This document shows, in pieces, positions 17,883-25,191 of a DNA stretch of 64,000 nt (its first letter is position 1; the number at the start of each line of letters is the position of its first letter). Location of the stretch: contig JAEWDM010000016.1 of the NCBI GenBank assembly GCA_023390115.1, positions 124,001-188,000 of the forward strand, written 5' to 3'. The notes under the pieces were generated by a model, which did no database searches, was not told the DNA's origin, and worked only from the letters and a program-made list of their open reading frames with translations. Origin of the DNA: Bacillota bacterium. Lineage in GTDB: Bacteria > Bacillota > Clostridia > Acetivibrionales > DSM-27016. A program made the position numbers and the translations under genes.

Positions 17883-18018
17883 TTTTCAAGAAAATTTTTA
17901 AGCAAAAGCAGCCAGAAAAAATCAATATTTTTAAGAAGAATGTCAGGGATTAAAATGATGTTACCGAAACCCGAAAGTTTAAAAAAATCTATGTTAATTA
18001 TGAGAGGAGAATATTAAA

Positions 18019-18846
18019 ATGCCAAGAAAAATTGCGATTTATGGTAAGGGAGGAATAGGCAAGTCTACCACCCAACAAAATACAGCAGGAGCTATGGCTC
18101 ACTTCTATAATCAAAAGGTGTTTATACATGGATGTGACCCTAAGGCAGATTCAACACGGCTTATTCTTGGAGGTATGAATCAGAAAACCTTAATGGATAT
18201 GCTGCGTGACGAAGGAGAAGAAAAAATTACTGCCGACGCAGTTGTAAAGGTAGGATATGAGGGAATACGGTGCGTTGAGTCGGGCGGGCCCGAGCCGGGA
18301 GTAGGATGCGCGGGCCGAGGTGTAATTACAGCTATTGACCTTATGGAAAAGAACGGCGCGTATACCTCGGACCTTGATTTTGTATTCTTTGACGTTTTGG
18401 GGGACGTTGTATGCGGAGGATTCGCAATGCCTATACGCGACGGCAAGGCTCAGGAGGTTTATATTGTGGCGTCAGGAGAGATGATGGCTATATATGCGGC
18501 AAATAATATATGTAAAGGTCTTCTCAAATATGCAAAGCAAAGCGGTGTGCGCCTTGGAGGAGTTATTTGCAACAGCCGCAAGGTTGACAGGGAAGCCGAG
18601 TTCCTGGAAGAGTTTACTGCTGCCATAGGTACGACTATGATTCATTTTGTGCCTCGCGACAATATTGTTCAAAAGGCTGAATTTAACAAAAAGACGGTTG
18701 TTGAATATGATGCTGAATGTAATCAGGCGAAGGAATATGGAGAACTGGCAAGGAAGATTATTGAAAATAAAAATTTCGTAATACCTCAGCCCCTTAAAAT
18801 GGATGAATTGGAAGCTATGGTTGTTAAATACGGTATTGCCGACTAG
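18019..18846 (+). CDS. anfH: Fe-only nitrogenase reductase (Fe protein) AnfH
   Basis: 275 residues. NifH-family homodimer that delivers electrons from its shared [4Fe-4S] cluster to dinitrogenase with ATP hydrolysis. P-loop GKGGIGKSTT at 9-18; cluster ligands Cys97 (GCAGRG) and Cys132 (DVVCGG); Arg100 is the position ADP-ribosylated by DraT in organisms that have it. The sequence is closer to AnfH than to NifH from memory of the Azotobacter protein (ESGGPEPGVGCAGRG, PLKMDELEAMVVKYG ending). First gene of the operon, ATG after GAGAGGAG. The stop codon overlaps the left arm of a hairpin. Confidence 0.95.
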   Translation: MPRKIAIYGKGGIGKSTTQQNTAGAMAHFYNQKVFIHGCDPKADSTRLILGGMNQKTLMDMLRDEGEEKITADAVVKVGYEGIRCVESGGPEPGVGCAGRGVITAIDLMEKNGAYTSDLDFVFFDVLGDVVCGGFAMPIRDGKAQEVYIVASGEMMAIYAANNICKGLLKYAKQSGVRLGGVICNSRKVDREAEFLEEFTAAIGTTMIHFVPRDNIVQKAEFNKKTVVEYDAECNQAKEYGELARKIIENKNFVIPQPLKMDELEAMVVKYGIAD

Positions 18847-18900
18847 TGCTTTTTAACACAACAAATTTTTGGCAAATAAAGTGTTAAAAAGCACGAGAAT
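18846..18900 (+). repeat. Intergenic hairpin repeat, copy 1 (anfH-anfD)
   Basis: GTGCTTTTTAACAC (18846-18859) pairs perfectly with 18881-18894 over a 21-nt loop. A clearly related element lies at 34827-34884. Hairpins between nifH and nifD are known to stabilise the nifH segment of the mRNA so that Fe protein exceeds dinitrogenase; the same role is inferred. Confidence 0.75.
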
Positions 18901-18953
18901 ACCGGCAGATTTCATCGTCACTGCCATTGTTAAAGGTAAAGGAGGAAATAATT

Positions 18954-20519
18954 ATGCCATTTCATGAGTTTGAATGCAGCAAGTGTATCCCTGAAAGGAA
19001 GAAGCACGCCGTAGTAAAGGGTCCTGGCGAGACTCTGGCTGACGCACTTCCACTGGGATATTTAAATACAATTCCCGGGACGATTTCCGAGCGCGGGTGC
19101 GCATACTGCGGGGCAAAGCATGTTATAGGTACGCCTATGAAGGATGTTATCCATATGAGCCACGGCCCGATAGGGTGTACCTATGACACCTGGCAGACCA
19201 AGCGCTATATAAGTGATAACGACAACTTTCAGCTTAAATATACCTTTGCCACCGATATGAAGGAAAAGCATGTTGTGTTCGGAGCAGAAAAGGTTCTTAA
19301 GCAGAATATGATTGAAGCCTTTAAGGCGTTTCCCCATATAAAAAGGATGACAATTTATCAGACCTGTGCCTCAGCACTTATAGGCGATGACATGAATGCC
19401 ATTGCAGAGGAGGTAATGGAGGAGCTTCCGGGTGTGGATGTTTTTGTATGTAACTCTCCCGGCTTCGGAGGACCAAGCCAATCCGGCGGACATCACAAAA
19501 TCAATATAGCATGGATTAATCAGAAGGTCGGTACATTTGAGCCTGAGATTACCAGCGATTACGTAATAAATTATGTTGGAGAGTATAACATTCAGGGCGA
19601 TCAGGAGATTATGCAGGATTATTTCAAGAGGATGGGGATACAGGTGCTTTCGACGTTCACCGGAAACGGAACCTATGACGGCCTCAGATCCATGCATAAG
19701 GCGCATCTTAATGTGCTTGAATGTGCCCGCTCTGCGGAGTATATCTGCAACGAGCTGAGAGTAAGATACGGAATCCCCCGGCTTGATATCGACGGCTTCG
19801 GCTTTGAGCCTTTGTCCGCTTCGCTTAGAAAGGTTGGAATGTTCTTTGGGATAGAAGACAGGGCTCAGGCCATTATTGATGAGGATACAGCAAAATGGAG
19901 GCCCCAGCTTGACTGGTACAAGGAGAGGCTTAAGGGTAAAAAGGTTTGCCTGTGGCCCGGAGGCTCCAAGCTGTGGCATTGGGCGCATGTCATACATGAG
20001 GAGATGGGGGTTGAGGTTGTATCTGTATATACAAAGTTCGGACACCAGGGCGACATGGAGAAGGGTATTGCAAGATGCGAGGAAGGTGCTCTTGCCATTG
20101 ATGATCCGAATGAGCTGGAGGGTCTGGAGGCCATGTATAACCTTAAGCCCGATATAATTTTCACAGGAAAGCGCCCCGGAGAGGTGGCTAAAAAAATAAG
20201 GGTTCCGTACCTTAATGCGCATGCTTATCACAACGGTCCGTGGAAGGGCTTTGAAGGATGGGTAAGGTTTGCCAGGGATATTTACAACGGAATATTCTCT
20301 CCCATTCACCAGCTTTCGTACCTGGACATAAGCAAGGATGAAATACCCACAGACAAGGGCTTTGTGACCCAGAGAATGCTTTCTGATGTCAATTTGAGTG
20401 AGGAAGTAAAAAATTCAACTACTCTTAGGGAGTATACAGGAAAGTATGATATCGTTACACCGCTCAGAACCAAGGTGTATGAAGAATTTCCACAGAAGCA
20501 GCTTTGCAGTGCGGTATAG
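18954..20519 (+). CDS. anfD: Fe-only nitrogenase catalytic subunit alpha AnfD
   Basis: 521 residues, the usual AnfD length. It starts at the ATG 18954 after AAGGAGG. The N-terminal HEFECSKCIPERKKHAV and the ERGCAYCGAKHVIGTPMKDV segment are specific to AnfD rather than NifD or VnfD. P-cluster ligands are in ERGCAYCG, GPIGCTYDTW and YQTCASALIGDD; the cofactor-binding His region NAHAYHNGPWKGFEG is intact. With AnfK and AnfG it forms the FeFe dinitrogenase that reduces N2 without molybdenum or vanadium. Separated from anfH by a hairpin; followed by anfG after 11 bases. Confidence 0.97.
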   Translation: MPFHEFECSKCIPERKKHAVVKGPGETLADALPLGYLNTIPGTISERGCAYCGAKHVIGTPMKDVIHMSHGPIGCTYDTWQTKRYISDNDNFQLKYTFATDMKEKHVVFGAEKVLKQNMIEAFKAFPHIKRMTIYQTCASALIGDDMNAIAEEVMEELPGVDVFVCNSPGFGGPSQSGGHHKINIAWINQKVGTFEPEITSDYVINYVGEYNIQGDQEIMQDYFKRMGIQVLSTFTGNGTYDGLRSMHKAHLNVLECARSAEYICNELRVRYGIPRLDIDGFGFEPLSASLRKVGMFFGIEDRAQAIIDEDTAKWRPQLDWYKERLKGKKVCLWPGGSKLWHWAHVIHEEMGVEVVSVYTKFGHQGDMEKGIARCEEGALAIDDPNELEGLEAMYNLKPDIIFTGKRPGEVAKKIRVPYLNAHAYHNGPWKGFEGWVRFARDIYNGIFSPIHQLSYLDISKDEIPTDKGFVTQRMLSDVNLSEEVKNSTTLREYTGKYDIVTPLRTKVYEEFPQKQLCSAV

Positions 20520-20530
20520 GGGGTGTTTAC

Positions 20531-20881
20531 ATGGATGATAAATGTAAGGACAGGGTAGAGCAACTGGTAGATTATATTATGAAGAAATGCTTGTGGCAGT
20601 TTCACTCCCGTGCATGGGACAGAGAAAAGCAAAACGAGGGAATCCTTACGAAAACCATGCAGATACTGTGTGAAGAGCCTGTGGAAAAAGACAGCCCCGC
20701 AGACAGGTGCTACTGGGTGGATGCCGTTTGTCTGGCTGATGCCTACAGGAGCCGGTACCCGTGGCTGTCTGAGATGAATAAAGAGGAAATTAAGCTGCTT
20801 ATGCAGGAGGTTAAGAACCGCATGGACTACTTAACTATTACCGGTTCTTTAAATGAAGAGCTTACAGTCCCACTCTATTAG
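20531..20881 (+). CDS. anfG: Fe-only nitrogenase delta subunit AnfG
   Basis: 116 residues. Small delta subunit found only in alternative nitrogenases, needed for a stable and active complex. Visible family features are VEQLVDYIMKKCLWQFHSRAWDREKQN at the N-terminus and DRCYWVDAVCLADAYR in the middle. The ATG at 20531 with GGGGGTG upstream is preferred over an ATG at 20504 that would overlap anfD. Its presence excludes a molybdenum nitrogenase. Confidence 0.95.
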   Translation: MDDKCKDRVEQLVDYIMKKCLWQFHSRAWDREKQNEGILTKTMQILCEEPVEKDSPADRCYWVDAVCLADAYRSRYPWLSEMNKEEIKLLMQEVKNRMDYLTITGSLNEELTVPLY

Positions 20882-20895
20882 GAAGGAATGATGTT

Positions 20896-22284
20896 ATGTC
20901 TTGTGAACTGAAAGAAAAAGAACGCGTAGGCGTTATTAATCCCATATTTACATGCCAGCCTTGTGGGGCCCAGTATGCCAGCATAGGAATAAAGGATTGC
21001 ATAGGTATAGTGCATGGAGGGCAGGGCTGCGTTATGTTCGTCCGCCTGCTGTTCTCCCAGCATTTTAAGGAGAGCTTTGAAATAGCCTCATCTTCTCTGC
21101 ATGAGGACGGTGCGGTGTTTGGTGCGCTGAACCGTGTTGAGGAGGCGGTGGATGTACTGCTTATGAGATATCCCCATGTAAAGGTTGTGCCGATTATTAC
21201 AACCTGCTCTACCGAGGTAATAGGCGATGATATAGATGGTGTTGTTAAAAAGCTTAATGAAGGACTGCTTAAGGAAAAATTTCCCGGGCGTGAGGTCTAT
21301 CTTATTCCGGTACACTCTCCAAGCTTTAAGGGCAGCATGATAAGCGGATATGACTGTGCGGTAAAGGACTTTGTAAGCTATTTTGCCAAAAAGGCCGGGC
21401 CAAACGGAAAGCTGAACCTCATTACAGGCTGGGCAAATCCTGGGGACGTAACGGTATTAAAGCATCTTCTTGCCGAGATGCAGGTGGATGCCACCGTGCT
21501 TTTTGAAATAGAAGCCTTTGATTCTCCTCTTATGCCGGATGGAAACCATGTGTCCCACGGAAACACTACAATTGAGGATCTTAAGGGTACTGCAAACGCA
21601 ATAGGAACCATAGCGCTTAACAGGTATGAGGGCGGACTGGCAGCCGAATACCTTGAAGAGGAATTCGGGATTCCGGCAATTATAGGGCCTACTCCTATAG
21701 GAATCCGTAACACCGATGTATTTCTGCACAATGTTAAAAAGCTGACAGGAAAGCCAATCCCCGAATCTCTTGTGCGGGAGAGGGGAATCGCCATTGACGC
21801 TATAACCGATGTTACGCATTTATTCCTTGCAGACAAAAAGGTTGCCATATATGGAAGCGCTGATCTGGTAATAGGGCTTGCCCAGTTTTGCCTTGACCTG
21901 GAGATGAGGCCTATGCTTCTCCTTTTAGGCGATGATAACACAAGCTATTCCAAAGACCCGCGCATTAAGGAGCTGCAGGAAAATGTGGATTTCGACATGG
22001 AAATTGTGACAAATGCCGATCTGTGGGAGCTGGAAAACCGCATTAAGAACGAGGGTCTTGAGCTTGATCTCATTCTGGGACATTCCAAGGGACGCTTTAC
22101 CTCTATTGACAACAATGTACCCATGCTCCGCGTAGGCTTTCCCGTGTATGACCGCGCGGGATATTACCGTTATCCTATTGTGGGATATGCAGGTGCCATG
22201 TGGCTTGCGGAAGCCATGGCCAACACCCTGTTTACCGATATGGAATACAAAAAGGACAGGGAATGGATATTAAATGTATGGTAG
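20896..22284 (+). CDS. anfK: Fe-only nitrogenase beta subunit AnfK
   Basis: 462 residues, usual AnfK length. P-cluster ligand motifs FTCQPCGAQYASIGI, HGGQGCVMFVR and TTCSTEVIGDD are present, as are the SHGNTTIEDLKGT and GFPVYDRAGYYRYPIVGYAG segments. Pairs with AnfD to form the P-cluster and the heterohexamer with AnfG. It starts 15 bases after anfG. Scaffold and cofactor genes (nifB, nifEN, nifV) are not in the window and must be elsewhere. Confidence 0.97.
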   Translation: MSCELKEKERVGVINPIFTCQPCGAQYASIGIKDCIGIVHGGQGCVMFVRLLFSQHFKESFEIASSSLHEDGAVFGALNRVEEAVDVLLMRYPHVKVVPIITTCSTEVIGDDIDGVVKKLNEGLLKEKFPGREVYLIPVHSPSFKGSMISGYDCAVKDFVSYFAKKAGPNGKLNLITGWANPGDVTVLKHLLAEMQVDATVLFEIEAFDSPLMPDGNHVSHGNTTIEDLKGTANAIGTIALNRYEGGLAAEYLEEEFGIPAIIGPTPIGIRNTDVFLHNVKKLTGKPIPESLVRERGIAIDAITDVTHLFLADKKVAIYGSADLVIGLAQFCLDLEMRPMLLLLGDDNTSYSKDPRIKELQENVDFDMEIVTNADLWELENRIKNEGLELDLILGHSKGRFTSIDNNVPMLRVGFPVYDRAGYYRYPIVGYAGAMWLAEAMANTLFTDMEYKKDREWILNVW

Positions 22285-22311
22285 TACCATGACGGGAAGA
22301 GGGTTGATATT

Positions 22312-22740
22312 ATGGAAAGCGAGGTAGATCTGGAGGCGTTCGAAGAAAATTACCGGGGAGCAAAAAGCTATCACCGGAGGGCGCTGCAGTTCCTGGATGA
22401 AGGACAATGCCACAGCGTTGTGTTTAATGTGGCTGCGGTTGCTCTTGAGTGCTATCTTATTGCCTTGTGCGAATTATACGGAGAAGAGCCTCTTAACCAC
22501 AACTACACATGCCTTATGAATACTATAGAAGGCATCATGGACTTTCCTCCCGAATTAAACGAGCAAATAAGATCCCTTGACTCTATTTTCGGCATTTGCT
22601 CTCTTGAAAATTACTATCATGGGGAGCCTGAGCCGTATGACTCAGACCGGGTGCTTTCAATGTGCGGAGAGGTGGAGGCCTTGTTTGACCAGGCAAGAAT
22701 CTCCGCGCTGAGGGCTGCTTTTAAAAGCGATGCTGAATAA
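22312..22740 (+). CDS. HEPN-like small helical protein in the anf operon
   Basis: 142 residues, 27 bases after anfK with AGAGGG upstream of the ATG. Predicted all-alpha, with a core of YHRRALQFLDEGQCHSVVFN, then VAAVALECYLIALCELYG and NHNYTCLMNTI, which is the pattern of HEPN-domain proteins of the non-toxin, nucleotide-handling or nucleotidyltransferase-partner kind. The R-x4-6-H motif of RNase HEPN toxins is not evident. It occupies the slot where Proteobacterial anf operons carry anfO. The function is unknown; a role in Fe-only nitrogenase assembly or regulation is a guess from position. Confidence 0.7.
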   Translation: MESEVDLEAFEENYRGAKSYHRRALQFLDEGQCHSVVFNVAAVALECYLIALCELYGEEPLNHNYTCLMNTIEGIMDFPPELNEQIRSLDSIFGICSLENYYHGEPEPYDSDRVLSMCGEVEALFDQARISALRAAFKSDAE

Positions 22741-22914
22741 TCAACCGTATATTCTCTTTAATGTTTAGGCTCTGCAGCTAATATAAGGAATATCGAAAAT
22801 ATGACTTGGGTATTCCGGGAAAAGGAAGGGCGAGAGATCTCCAAGGTTTTAATAGAAAATCGAAAGTTGTTTCTTGCTCTTTCCTAAACTAATATGGATG
22901 GGGGAATTTGTATT

Positions 22915-23241
22915 ATGTTAATGGTGAGAGCTATTATAAGGCCTGAAAAGGTATCTGAGGTACTGGATAAAATAAGTGAGGCAGGACTTCCGGCGGTTAC
23001 AAAGGTTGATGTAGTAGGAAGGGGAAAGCAGAAGGGTATCAGGTTCGGCGATATTTATTATGACGAAATTCCAAAGGAAATGCTTATAATGATTATCAAG
23101 GATGAAGACAAGGATAGGCTTGTGGAACTTGTAATGGAAGCGGCAAGGAGTGGCGAAGACGGTGCTTTCGGAGACGGAAAAATTTTTGTAAGCGCTGTTG
23201 AGGAGGCCTATACCATCAGCTCCGGCAGTAAGGGACTGTAA
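22915..23241 (+). CDS. nifI1: PII-family nitrogenase regulator NifI1
   Basis: 108 residues from the ATG at 22915. PII/GlnB fold: MVRAIIRPEKVSEVLDKI, VDVVGRGKQKGI at the T-loop base, YYDEIPKEMLIMII and the GDGKIFVSAVEEAYTI signature. NifI1 and NifI2 form a complex that binds dinitrogenase when 2-oxoglutarate is low and switches it off; this is established in methanogens. In most nif operons the pair lies between nifH and nifD, whereas here it follows anfK and the HEPN-like gene. Confidence 0.93.
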   Translation: MLMVRAIIRPEKVSEVLDKISEAGLPAVTKVDVVGRGKQKGIRFGDIYYDEIPKEMLIMIIKDEDKDRLVELVMEAARSGEDGAFGDGKIFVSAVEEAYTISSGSKGL

Positions 23242-23258
23242 ATAAGGAGGCAATAATT

Positions 23259-23642
23259 ATGAAGGAAGTAATGGCATTTATACGTTTAAATAAAATCAGC
23301 CAGACCAAAAGAGCACTTCTTGACGCAGGGTTTCCTTCGATCACTTGCAGAAAGGTGCTGGGCAGGGGAAAGAAAAAGGTAGATTTCACGTTGATAGAGG
23401 AGCTGCCCAAAAACGCGGCGGTTGAAGCTCCGGAGCTGGTTGAGGCGGTATCTGAGAAGCACAGGCTTGTACCTAAAAGGTTTTTAACTCTTATTGTACA
23501 TGACGACGAGGTGGAGGAGGCGGTAGAAGCCATTATGGAAGCAAACCGCACAGGCAACCCCGGAGACGGAAAAATATTTATTATTCCCGTCAAGGAGGCC
23601 TATAGGGTAAGGACACGCGAGACTGGCGAGGATGCGATATAA
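23259..23642 (+). CDS. nifI2: PII-family nitrogenase regulator NifI2
   Basis: 127 residues, 17 bases after nifI1 with AAGGAGG. PII fold with MKEVMAFIRLNKISQTKRAL, CRKVLGRGKKK, an extended T-loop (about residues 47-68) typical of NifI2, and PGDGKIFIIPVKEAYRVR. The 2-oxoglutarate- and ATP-responsive partner of NifI1 in post-translational control of nitrogenase. Confidence 0.93.
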   Translation: MKEVMAFIRLNKISQTKRALLDAGFPSITCRKVLGRGKKKVDFTLIEELPKNAAVEAPELVEAVSEKHRLVPKRFLTLIVHDDEVEEAVEAIMEANRTGNPGDGKIFIIPVKEAYRVRTRETGEDAI

Positions 23643-23681
23643 CTTCTGTAAGGCCATAAGCTTGTGAGAGGGGAATGCAAA

Positions 23682-24398
23682 TTGAGAATTCACTATCTGC
23701 AGCATGTGCCGTTTGAGGGGCCTGCAAAAATCGTGCAATGGGCGCATGAGAAGGGTCATGCGCTGACGGGCACTCATTTGTACAACTATGAGTCTGTTCC
23801 AGATATGGACGGGTTTGACTGCCTTGTTATAATGGGCGGGCCTATGAATATTTATGAAGAGGAAAGCTACCCCTGGCTCAAATACGAGAAGCAGTTTATA
23901 AAAAAAGCTATTGACATGAGTAAGGCGGTATTGGGAATATGCCTCGGAGCGCAGCTTATTGCCGATGTTCTTGGCGGAGAGGTGACAAAAAACCCTGAGG
24001 GCGAAATAGGCTGGCTGCGTGTAAAATTTAATGCCGAGGCCTTTAAATCACCGCTTTTTAAACATTTTCCCGATGAGGTATATGTTTTCCAATGGCATAA
24101 TGACACCTTCAGCAGGCTTGGAGAGGGAGCGGTGTGCGTAGCAGGCAGTGAGGCGTGTGCGCATCAGGCATTTATTTACAGGGATCGGGTGGCAGGTCTT
24201 CAGTTTCATATAGAGAGCACGGAGGACAGCATAGCTTCGCTTATTAATAATTGTGCCGATGATATGAAGGGAGGGGCATATGTACAGACAGAAGGAGAAA
24301 TCAGATCGGGAATGTCTTTTTTAAAGGAGGCCAACTGCCTGATGGATTCCCTCCTTGAGCGGCTTGCAGCCTATTGCCCGGAACAGGAGCAATTATGA
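23682..24398 (+). CDS. Class I glutamine amidotransferase (GMP-synthase-like domain)
   Basis: About 238 residues from the TTG at 23682, which has GAGGGG 8 bases upstream; a GTG at 23664 is an alternative. Stand-alone GATase1 domain with nucleophile Cys in LGICLGAQLIADVLGG and the catalytic His in GLQFHIESTEDSI; MGGPMNIYEEESYPWL is typical of the YfeJ/GMP-synthase-like group. It would release ammonia from glutamine for an unknown acceptor. It begins 39 bases after nifI2 and overlaps the next gene, so it is probably part of the anf transcript. Whether it salvages or senses fixed nitrogen is speculation. Confidence 0.85.
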   Translation: MRIHYLQHVPFEGPAKIVQWAHEKGHALTGTHLYNYESVPDMDGFDCLVIMGGPMNIYEEESYPWLKYEKQFIKKAIDMSKAVLGICLGAQLIADVLGGEVTKNPEGEIGWLRVKFNAEAFKSPLFKHFPDEVYVFQWHNDTFSRLGEGAVCVAGSEACAHQAFIYRDRVAGLQFHIESTEDSIASLINNCADDMKGGAYVQTEGEIRSGMSFLKEANCLMDSLLERLAAYCPEQEQL

Positions 24399-24940
24399 TG
24401 GAGAAAATAAGGTATACACAAAGGATTTGTGAGGATGAGGAAAAAATTAATAAATTCCTCAATGAAAAAAGAGCAGGTGCATTAAGCATGTGTGATACAG
24501 GAGAGAGGCCCTATGTCATACCGGTAAACTATGTTTACATGGACGGGAAAATTTACATACATGGCATGGGGAGCGGCAAAAAAAATATGCTGCTTGAGAA
24601 AAACCCTTCGGTCTGCTTTACTGTTTTTGAAGAATTCGGGACAGTAAAGGATTCCGTTCCGTGCAAATGCGATACCTCTTACTTAAGTGTTGTCATCTTT
24701 GGCAAAGCGGCATTGGTGCAAGACCTGGAAGAGAAGACACGTGCTCTGGAAGGCTTTATGAAAAAGTTTATGCCGGGGTTTTTCAAAAATCCTCTTTCGA
24801 TGCAATTTGTGGATAAATACCGCTCATCCTTTGACAATAAGGCTGTGGCTGTTTATTGCATATGCCCCGAAGCCGTTACGGCAAAGGAAAATCCTGTTGA
24901 CATGGAGAATATGTTTAATACCGGAGCGCAAGGGAGCTGA
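24395..24940 (+). CDS. Pyridoxamine 5'-phosphate oxidase-like flavin-binding protein (NimA type)
   Basis: 181 residues. Split-barrel FMN-binding domain: EEKINKFLNEKRAGALSMCD, RPYVIPVNYVYMDGKIYIHG, GSGKKNMLLEKNPSVCFTVF. This is the NimA/PNPOx-like family of small flavoproteins, several of which reduce nitro groups or bind haem/FMN. It overlaps the amidotransferase stop by four bases (ATGA) and is the last gene before a strong hairpin, so it is the likely end of the anf operon. Substrate unknown. Confidence 0.8.
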   Translation: MMEKIRYTQRICEDEEKINKFLNEKRAGALSMCDTGERPYVIPVNYVYMDGKIYIHGMGSGKKNMLLEKNPSVCFTVFEEFGTVKDSVPCKCDTSYLSVVIFGKAALVQDLEEKTRALEGFMKKFMPGFFKNPLSMQFVDKYRSSFDNKAVAVYCICPEAVTAKENPVDMENMFNTGAQGS

Positions 24941-24971
24941 GCCTCTACAGCGGACGGACCGCAATGATGTA

Positions 24972-25010
24972 AATAGGACGCAGGAGGCATATGGCTCCTG
25001 CGTCCTATTT
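24972..25010 (+). terminator. Strong hairpin terminator at the end of the anf operon
   Basis: A 15-bp GC-rich stem (AATAGGACGCAGGAG against its complement) with an 8-nt loop followed by TTTA. The T-run is short, but the stem strength and the position 30 bases after the last gene support termination. Confidence 0.75.
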
Positions 25011-25191
25011 ATGCCCTGTGGCTTTGGTGCGATCTGCTGCCTGGAATGCTTGATAGACACATAAATTTCCTGTATAATACTATTAAGTAATGTTGTGGAT
25101 ATTTATCAAAAATGCACAGGAGGGGAGGTATTGCCAAAAGGTGCGGGTATTTATTCTTCATGCTTAAAAGAATTTGTCTGGGAGGGTTTAT

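Noticed and set aside
18019..22284. Molybdenum (nif) or vanadium (vnf) nitrogenase
   Set aside because: The presence of anfG excludes nif, and the AnfD segments (HEFECSKCIPERKKHA, ERGCAYCGAKHVIGTPMKDV) match the Fe-only type better than VnfD.
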